From CAZCFB01 sp964511535 (GTDB taxonomy: Bacteria > Myxococcota_A > Polyangia > GCA-2747355 > CAZCFB01): a stretch of DNA of 40,210 bases. Shown here piece after piece: positions 35,232 through 40,210 of this stretch. Positions within the stretch are counted from its first letter, which is position 1, and each line of letters starts with the position of its first letter. Location of the stretch: positions 1-40,210 of the forward strand of contig CAZEFW010000080.1 in assembly GCA_964511535.1 (NCBI GenBank), written 5' to 3'. Position numbers and translations under genes: made by a program. Under the pieces are notes generated by a model. That model saw only the letters and a program-made list of their open reading frames with translations. It was not told the origin of the DNA and made no database searches.

Positions 35232-36631
35232 GCCCTGCTCCACACCCGGTGGCCCAGGTACAGCGCCGCCGTGCCCACCAGGCCGATGAGGGGGTAGACA
35301 TCCTGGCGCTGACCCGAGAAGGCCGCCAGCACCATGTCACCGATGACCAGCACCGACGAGATCAGGTAGAGCGACGGCAGCCACGGGTAGCCGAGGGCCC
35401 GGTACGGACGCGGCGCGTCGGGATCCTTGCGACGCAGCACGAACAGCGATCCCACGGTCAGGGAGCCGGTGACCACCATGGTGAGGCTCACCATGGCCAG
35501 CAGCTCCTCGAAGCGGCCCGAGACGATGAGGGCCGCCGAGATGGCCGCCTGGGTCCACAGCGACCGCACCGGCACCTTGGTGCGCGGCGACAGGTGGCCC
35601 AGCCAGCGCCAGGCCGCGCCGTGCTTGCCCATGGCGTAGGCCACCCGCGGCCCGCCCAGGATGGTGCCGTTGATGCTGGCCACCAGGGCGCTGGCGATGA
35701 GGATGGTGATCAGCAGCCTGCCGAGGTCGCCGAACAGCGCGCCCGCGGCGGCCGAGCCGGCCTCCCCGGCGGGCGCCAGCCCTGCAAAGCCGAGGGTGCG
35801 CACGAAGCCCGCGCAGAGCAGCAGGTAGAGCGCCATCACGGCCAGGGTGCCGCCCACCTGGGAGCGTGGCAGGTTCACCTGGGGCTGCTCCACCTCGCCG
35901 GCCACGTAGATGATGTTGGCCCAGCCCGAGTAGGCGAAGTAGACCGCCAGGTAGGCCACCACCACGCCGTGCATGGAGAAGGACGCCGCGCTGGCCGGGG
36001 CTTGCTCCGACGCGGGGGCGCCTGCCCCGACGCCCACCGAGATGGCATAGAACGATCCCACCGACAGGATGGCTATGGGGATCAGGGTGAGCAGCGCCTG
36101 GGTGCGCGCCGACGGCCGGGCGCCCAGGGAGTTGAGCATGGTGAGCAGCGGCACCAGCACCAGGGCCGCCACCTGGGACCACGCCACCGGCCAGCCGAGC
36201 AGCGGCAGGGTGAAGGCCACCCCCGACAGGTCGCGGCCCAGCAGCACCGGCAGCTGGTAGGTGCACAGCCCCACAGCCATCGACGCGATGGAGCCGCAGA
36301 AGATGGGACCGAACAGCACCCACCCGCTGGCGAAGGCCAGCGAGTCGCCGAAGGCCTCCCGCTGAAAGACATAGTCGCCCCCCGAGCGAGGCATCAGGGT
36401 GGCCAGCTCGGCGCAGGCCACGGCCCCGGACAGGGCGGTCAGCCCGCCCAGCACCCAGAGCATGAAGAAGCCCACCAGCGATGGCACGTTGGCGGCCACG
36501 ATGGGCGGCGAGAGGAAGATGCCGATGCCGAGCATGGACCCGGCCACGATGCTGGCCCCGGCCACGGGCCCGATGACCCGCGAGGTCTGCGTTGTGGCGG
36601 CCTCGGCGCCGCCGACCGTGGATCCCTGCAT
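35222..36631 (-). CDS. APC-superfamily amino acid permease
   Basis: 469 residues with about twelve transmembrane helices. The first helix carries GSMLGIGIFLSPP, the unwound substrate-binding segment typical of APC transporters (G-S-x-x-G-x-G-I-F), and CAELATLMPRSGGDYVF follows helix two, as in LAT/amino acid-exchanger types. The substrate is not predictable; an amino acid is likely. The ATG at 36631 has no strong ribosome binding site. It is the only transporter of this type here, and its 3' end overlaps that of the convergent AKR-like gene. Confidence 0.88.
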   Translation of the reverse strand: MQGSTVGGAEAATTQTSRVIGPVAGASIVAGSMLGIGIFLSPPIVAANVPSLVGFFMLWVLGGLTALSGAVACAELATLMPRSGGDYVFQREAFGDSLAFASGWVLFGPIFCGSIASMAVGLCTYQLPVLLGRDLSGVAFTLPLLGWPVAWSQVAALVLVPLLTMLNSLGARPSARTQALLTLIPIAILSVGSFYAISVGVGAGAPASEQAPASAASFSMHGVVVAYLAVYFAYSGWANIIYVAGEVEQPQVNLPRSQVGGTLAVMALYLLLCAGFVRTLGFAGLAPAGEAGSAAAGALFGDLGRLLITILIASALVASINGTILGGPRVAYAMGKHGAAWRWLGHLSPRTKVPVRSLWTQAAISAALIVSGRFEELLAMVSLTMVVTGSLTVGSLFVLRRKDPDAPRPYRALGYPWLPSLYLISSVLVIGDMVLAAFSGQRQDVYPLIGLVGTAALYLGHRVWSRAQK

Positions 36632-36708
36632 TCAGACCGCTACTGTCCCGGAACCGGGCGAGGTTGGCAACAAATTGAAGGGAGGGGCGGTGGCCCTGAC
36701 GCGTCGGA

Positions 36709-38325
36709 TCAGTCCCGCCGCCGCAGCATGATGAACACTGGCAGCGCAAGCAGGAGCAGCAGCAGGCCGTTGGCGCCCTGGCCGCCCTGAGGCCCCACCT
36801 CGCACCCGCCCGACTCGGACATGTTGTTGCTGGAGCCCGTGGCGCCGTAGCACACATGCTTGCCGCCGCCGGCGTTGATGCAGCCGTACTTCAGGCCGCA
36901 CGCCGCCTCGGGGTTGTTCGGGTCGCACAGCTTGGTGCAGTAGGTCTGGTTCACGCACAGGTTGCTCTTGCACTCCGAGGCGCCGGCGCACGGGTCACCC
37001 AGCGAGCCCTTCTTGATGGGGGGCGGCGGGGTGGTGCCCTTGAAGCAGACCCCCTTGCCCGAGGTGTGCTTGACGCAGATGTACCCCGAGGGGCAGGCGC
37101 TGTTGTTGCCCACCGGGCAGTACAGGGTACAGACCACGCCCTTGCCGGTGTTGAGGCAGACGTTGCTCTTGCAGTCGGCGTGCTTGGTGCACGGCTCGTT
37201 CAGCTTCTTCTTGGTGGGCGGCGGCGTGGTGGTGCCTGGCACGCAGAGGCCCAGGAGGGAGCCCGACGAGGTCTGGTACTTGGTGCAGATATAGCCCGAG
37301 GGGCAGGAGTTGCTCTTGTTGTAGTCGCACGCCTTGGCGCACAGGTAGCCCTTGCCCGAGACCGGGGCGCAGTACTTGTCCTTGCACTCCACCGAGGCGG
37401 TGCAGGGCTTGCCCAGGCCGATGGTGCCCCAAGCGGAGCTGCCCGGGTAGCACACCTTCCAGTTCTTGCCCTGGGTGTCCTTGATGTCCACGCACTTGTC
37501 GTTGTTGGGGCATGACTTGCTGGCGCAGAAGTCGGAGCAGAAGGTCTTGCCCTGGCTGTCCTTGAGGCAGATGCCGCTCTTGCACGCCTGGTTGGAGCTG
37601 CAGGGCGAGCCGTAGCCCTTGGTGCCGGAGGAGCCGCCCACACACTTCTGGTTCTGGCACTTCTCGCCGGCGGCGCAGTCCTGGTCCTTGGTGCACTCTG
37701 GCGGCGGCTGGCTGCCCGACGGGTAGATGGCGCACAGGCCGGCGATGTCGTCGGAGTGCAGCGAGCGCGGGCCCAGGTTGCCGGCGCCCACCGCGTAGTA
37801 CATGGTCGCGGTGGAGGTCTGGGAGTGGTCCAGCCCCAGCTGGTGGCCGATCTCATGGGTCGCCACGGCCTGGACGTCGATCTTGTTCCAGGCGCCGGAG
37901 GTGGACCACTGGCGGTTCGGGTTGTAGACCGTGTCGGCGTCGGAGATCTTGGCGCCGTACATGTAAGTCATGGTGACGCCCAGGGCGTTGGGCGACTGGT
38001 TCCAGTACGAGGGCACCGTGTTGGTGTTGATGCCGTCGCTCTTGTTGCCGTTCTTGTTGCTGGTCAGGCCGTTGTCCTGGACCTTGAAGTAGGAGCAGGA
38101 GACCGAGGCCCAGCTCTGGTAAGAGGCCTTGACCGCCGCCTGAAAGGCGCTGGCGCTCACGCCGGGAGGGGCAGAGCTGGAGTCGGTGTTGAACTGCATC
38201 GGGTTGGAGTGGAAGTACAGCGGCTGGCCCGACTGGGAGTTGGTCAGTCGCTTGTATGCCGCCGCGGGGGAGGCCAGCAGCAGGGCCGCGGCCAGAGCGG
38301 ACAGCAGGACATGGGAGCGCGTCAT
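36709..38325 (-). CDS. Matrixin-type zinc metalloprotease with Cys-rich repeats and MYXO-CTERM-like tail
   Basis: 538 residues. A signal peptide (1-23) is followed by an M10-type catalytic domain with the zinc motif HEIGHQLGLDH (157-167) and a Met-turn at Met175 (TMYYAV). After residue 205 come five to six cysteine-rich units with the pattern of those in the lipoprotein at 27797, joined by PPPTKKK-type linkers. The C-terminus is a GGC motif, a hydrophobic stretch and an RRR end, like the MYXO-CTERM sorting tail, so surface anchoring is likely. Its ATG overlaps the stop of the secreted protein gene upstream. Likely a surface-exposed or released protease. Confidence 0.9.
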   Translation of the reverse strand: MTRSHVLLSALAAALLLASPAAAYKRLTNSQSGQPLYFHSNPMQFNTDSSSAPPGVSASAFQAAVKASYQSWASVSCSYFKVQDNGLTSNKNGNKSDGINTNTVPSYWNQSPNALGVTMTYMYGAKISDADTVYNPNRQWSTSGAWNKIDVQAVATHEIGHQLGLDHSQTSTATMYYAVGAGNLGPRSLHSDDIAGLCAIYPSGSQPPPECTKDQDCAAGEKCQNQKCVGGSSGTKGYGSPCSSNQACKSGICLKDSQGKTFCSDFCASKSCPNNDKCVDIKDTQGKNWKVCYPGSSAWGTIGLGKPCTASVECKDKYCAPVSGKGYLCAKACDYNKSNSCPSGYICTKYQTSSGSLLGLCVPGTTTPPPTKKKLNEPCTKHADCKSNVCLNTGKGVVCTLYCPVGNNSACPSGYICVKHTSGKGVCFKGTTPPPPIKKGSLGDPCAGASECKSNLCVNQTYCTKLCDPNNPEAACGLKYGCINAGGGKHVCYGATGSSNNMSESGGCEVGPQGGQGANGLLLLLLALPVFIMLRRRD

Positions 38326-38948
38326 TTTGCACCTCCCTCGGTCTTGTCCACCGGCCGGGGTGGCGCCTGCTTGACGTGGCGCGAGATGTCGGCGCGAAGG
38401 GCGTCCAGCGCGCGGCGCCCCTCGTCGACCTTGAGCCCGTGGCGGTCGATGAGGAACTTGCCCTTCGGGTCGAAGCGGCCGATGGAGGCGTCATTGGTGC
38501 TGCGGCGCACGCGCTGTTTGCCGTCGGCGTCGCGGTAGATGGTGTACTTGCCCAGGGCGGCGCCCATGACCATCAGGCGCTTCTGGCCCTCCGGCTTCGC
38601 AGGCGCGCCGAACACCAGCACCTGCTCGCCCACCTTGAAGCGGGCCATGCCGGTGACGATGAGGCTGACCCCCGAGGTGGATCCGCCGATGGTGCGGAAG
38701 GCGAGGATCTGCCCTGGCGTGGCCTTGCCCTTGTGCACCTTGCTCGACACGAGGATGTAGGTGTCGGTGTACAGGTGGTCCAGCTCCACCACCTCCTGGT
38801 GCAGGACGGTGCCCTCCACCACCAGCGTGGACTGCCGGGTCAACTCGCCTGTGGTCATGTACATCAGCACGGTGGCGCTCGCGGGCGACGGCGCGAGCAT
38901 CATCGCGGCGACGGCGAGCATCAAAATGGTTCGAAGCGGGGTGCGCAT
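38322..38948 (-). CDS. Secreted protein of unknown function, paired with the matrixin
   Basis: 208 residues with a signal peptide (cleavage near Ala-Ser-Ala at about 26). The mature part, STLVVEGTVLHQEV and HKGKATPGQILAFRTIGG, looks like a small beta-barrel domain, often found next to matrixin genes in deltaproteobacterial genomes as I recall; the later region is basic. The ATG has AGGAGGTATCC-like sequence upstream (GGAGG). It is the first gene of the operon with the protease, so a role as its inhibitor, chaperone or substrate-binding partner is possible, but not shown by the sequence. Confidence 0.72.
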   Translation of the reverse strand: MRTPLRTILMLAVAAMMLAPSPASATVLMYMTTGELTRQSTLVVEGTVLHQEVVELDHLYTDTYILVSSKVHKGKATPGQILAFRTIGGSTSGVSLIVTGMARFKVGEQVLVFGAPAKPEGQKRLMVMGAALGKYTIYRDADGKQRVRRSTNDASIGRFDPKGKFLIDRHGLKVDEGRRALDALRADISRHVKQAPPRPVDKTEGGAK

Positions 38949-39094
38949 GGCAGGATACCTCCTAAGGCGTACAGCAACTTCCAGTCTATTTCACGGGGAG
39001 CATAGCACCCCGCGGGGGGGTGGGTGAAGTCGGGCCCATGGGAGAGACAACAGCCGGGGGAGGTTGTCGCATTCCTTTTCTGGAGATGACAGAC

Positions 39095-39123
39095 CGACGA
39101 AATGACAAAACGACGAAATGACA
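39095..39123. repeat. Direct repeat CGACGAAATGACA x2
   Basis: Two identical 13-base units at 39095-39107 and 39111-39123, just upstream of the lipoprotein gene start. The divergent region 38949-39140 otherwise shows only a GC-rich palindromic stretch near 39006. Confidence 0.65.
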
Positions 39124-39140
39124 GAATAATGTGCCAGGTC

Positions 39141-40040
39141 ATGGGTGGCAGGAGATGCATGGTTCTGGGGCTCGCGCTGGGGCTGGCGCTGGCGCCGGGC
39201 GTGGGGTGCACGTGCCGGGAGCGGGCGTCCACGAGCCATGACACGAGCCCCGGTACGGCGGCCCCCGCCCCGACGCCCGATGCGGTAGCGCCTGTACTCT
39301 GGCACCGCAGGCTGGCCAGCCCCGCCGAGGCCCTGGCCCTGGTGCTCGAGGACGCCCCCCGGGTCATCGGCTTCGGCGAGTTCCACCAGAAGAAGGGCGG
39401 ACCGGCTGGCACCTCGTCGGTGGCGCGGTTCACCGCCGAGCTGCTGCCAGTGCTGGCCGCCCTGAAGGGATCCAGGGACATCGTGCTGGAGACCTGGATC
39501 CCGGACGGCCGCTGCGGCGAGCAGGAGAAGCAGGTGGTCAAGCAGGTGGGCGAGGTGACCAAGCGCCCGGAGCAGACCGAGGACGAGCTGTGGGCGCTGA
39601 TCAAGGCCGCCAAGCAAGGCGGCGTGACGCCACACATCCTCAAGGTGGGCTGCGAGGACTACGACCTGCTGATCAACCGCCAGGGGGTGGACTACCAGAA
39701 GCTGCTTGAGCTGATCAAAAAGCACCTGGCCAACAAGGGCCTGGCGGTGATGAAGGCGCGGGCCGAGGGATTACTGGCGCTGTACGGCGGCGCCCTGCAC
39801 AACGACCTGTCGCCCCACCCGGACCTGGCCAGCTTCTCCTACGGCCCAAGCCTGGACCAGGCCGCTGGCGGCGCCTACGTGGAGCTGGACTTGCTGGTGC
39901 CAGAGTACATCCGCGGCTCCGACCTGGTCACCGGCGAGCCGTGGTATCCGCTGTTCGAGAAGCTGGCCTCCGAGGAGAAGGTGCTGCTCATCCGCCGCGC
40001 GCCTCGTTCGTACGTGCTGATCTACCGGGAGGGGCGATAG
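39141..40040 (+). CDS. Lipoprotein, possible ChaN/EreA-like fold
   Basis: 299 residues from the ATG at 39141, chosen because it adds two arginines before the hydrophobic signal; the ATG at 39159 has AGGAG closer to it. The signal ends in a lipobox APGVGC. The mature sequence starts with a low-complexity Ala/Pro/Thr stretch, then VIGFGEFHQKK, DIVLETWIP and a later KVGCEDYDLL: the GE-x-H start resembles ChaN-like heme-binding and erythromycin esterase-like proteins, but the match is weak. Likely an outer-membrane or periplasmic lipoprotein. It faces away from the matrixin operon. Confidence 0.65.
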   Translation: MGGRRCMVLGLALGLALAPGVGCTCRERASTSHDTSPGTAAPAPTPDAVAPVLWHRRLASPAEALALVLEDAPRVIGFGEFHQKKGGPAGTSSVARFTAELLPVLAALKGSRDIVLETWIPDGRCGEQEKQVVKQVGEVTKRPEQTEDELWALIKAAKQGGVTPHILKVGCEDYDLLINRQGVDYQKLLELIKKHLANKGLAVMKARAEGLLALYGGALHNDLSPHPDLASFSYGPSLDQAAGGAYVELDLLVPEYIRGSDLVTGEPWYPLFEKLASEEKVLLIRRAPRSYVLIYREGR

Positions 40041-40045
40041 GCGCG

Positions 40046-40210
40046 CTACCGCTGCCGCCGAGGCGCCGCCCGGCCCGCGCCGGCCGCCTCTGCCACCGAT
40101 ACCAGCGCCGGCTGCCGGATGGGCAGGAACCCTTTGACCTTGAGGATCAGTGGCCCCCTGGCCGGGGGCAGCTTCCCCAGCTCGAAGAGGGCTGACACGG
40201 CGTGGTAGTC
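40046..40210 (-). CDS. C-terminal fragment of a gene running off the window
   Basis: 54 codons read on the minus strand from the window edge to a TAG at 40048-40046. The sequence (FELGKLPPARGPLILKVKGF, then a basic end with PRRQR) is not recognisable. It is convergent with the lipoprotein gene, whose stop is 5 bases away. Codon use is GC-rich at third positions as in neighbouring genes, which supports it as coding. Confidence 0.45.
   Translation of the reverse strand, partial: DYHAVSALFELGKLPPARGPLILKVKGFLPIRQPALVSVAEAAGAGRAAPRRQR

Overview
The window is GC-rich (apart from a few AT-rich control regions) and densely packed, with most neighbouring genes joined by 4-base ATGA or GTGA overlaps. 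It looks like a chromosomal segment of an anaerobic or facultative bacterium of the former Deltaproteobacteria (Myxococcota, Desulfobacterota or a relative). The evidence for that is circumstantial: cysteine-rich secreted proteins with signal peptides, a matrixin-type protease ending in a MYXO-CTERM-like tail, a PilZ-like protein, a benzoyl-CoA reductase/2-hydroxyacyl-CoA dehydratase-type gene trio, and a sigma54-type promoter. No rRNA, tRNA, CRISPR array, phage gene or transposase gene was found.

Layout. 1-284 is a non-coding mosaic of short tandem repeats with a terminator-like hairpin. 285-1985 encodes a small membrane protein and a transglutaminase-like membrane protein. 1990-3501 (minus) is a PaaK-like acyl-CoA ligase and 3638-4198 an HPP-family membrane protein. 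16399-4206 (minus strand, nine genes, 12.2 kb) is the centrepiece, a respiratory operon. In transcription order it encodes a GltD-like iron-sulfur flavoprotein, a Rieske protein, full-length cytochrome b, a membrane-anchored heptaheme cytochrome c, a Tat-exported molybdopterin catalytic subunit, a four-cluster iron-sulfur subunit, a heme-b-type lipoprotein subunit, a TorD/NarJ-like chaperone and an Rrf2 regulator. This is a quinol-oxidising Rieske/cytochrome b module genetically welded to a periplasm-facing NarG/NxrA-type molybdoenzyme. Its substrate cannot be read from sequence; nitrate/nitrite is the most likely guess.

16591-18859 (minus) is ruvX-mltG-ABC ATPase. 18935-22678 (plus) is a DUF89 gene followed by an HMG-CoA synthase and two enoyl-CoA hydratase-like proteins that look like the PksG/PksH/PksI beta-branching cassette, but no polyketide synthase or acyl carrier protein lies in the window. 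Three copies of a 43-bp palindromic repeat separate this from a convergent 2-hydroxyacyl-CoA dehydratase/activase trio (26047-22876, minus). 

26166-31001 holds an LD-carboxypeptidase, a PilZ-like protein with a very acidic repeat tail, a cysteine-rich lipoprotein preceded by a strong sigma54 promoter candidate and a palindromic upstream element, and an acyltransferase/SDR pair. A 176-bp imperfect palindrome lies in front of secA (31328-34333). The remainder contains an aldo/keto reductase-like protein that has lost its catalytic tetrad, an APC-family permease, the matrixin protease with a co-transcribed secreted protein, a lipoprotein, and the C-terminal end of one more gene running off the right edge.

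All family names are from reading the translated sequence and remembered family motifs; no database search was run.
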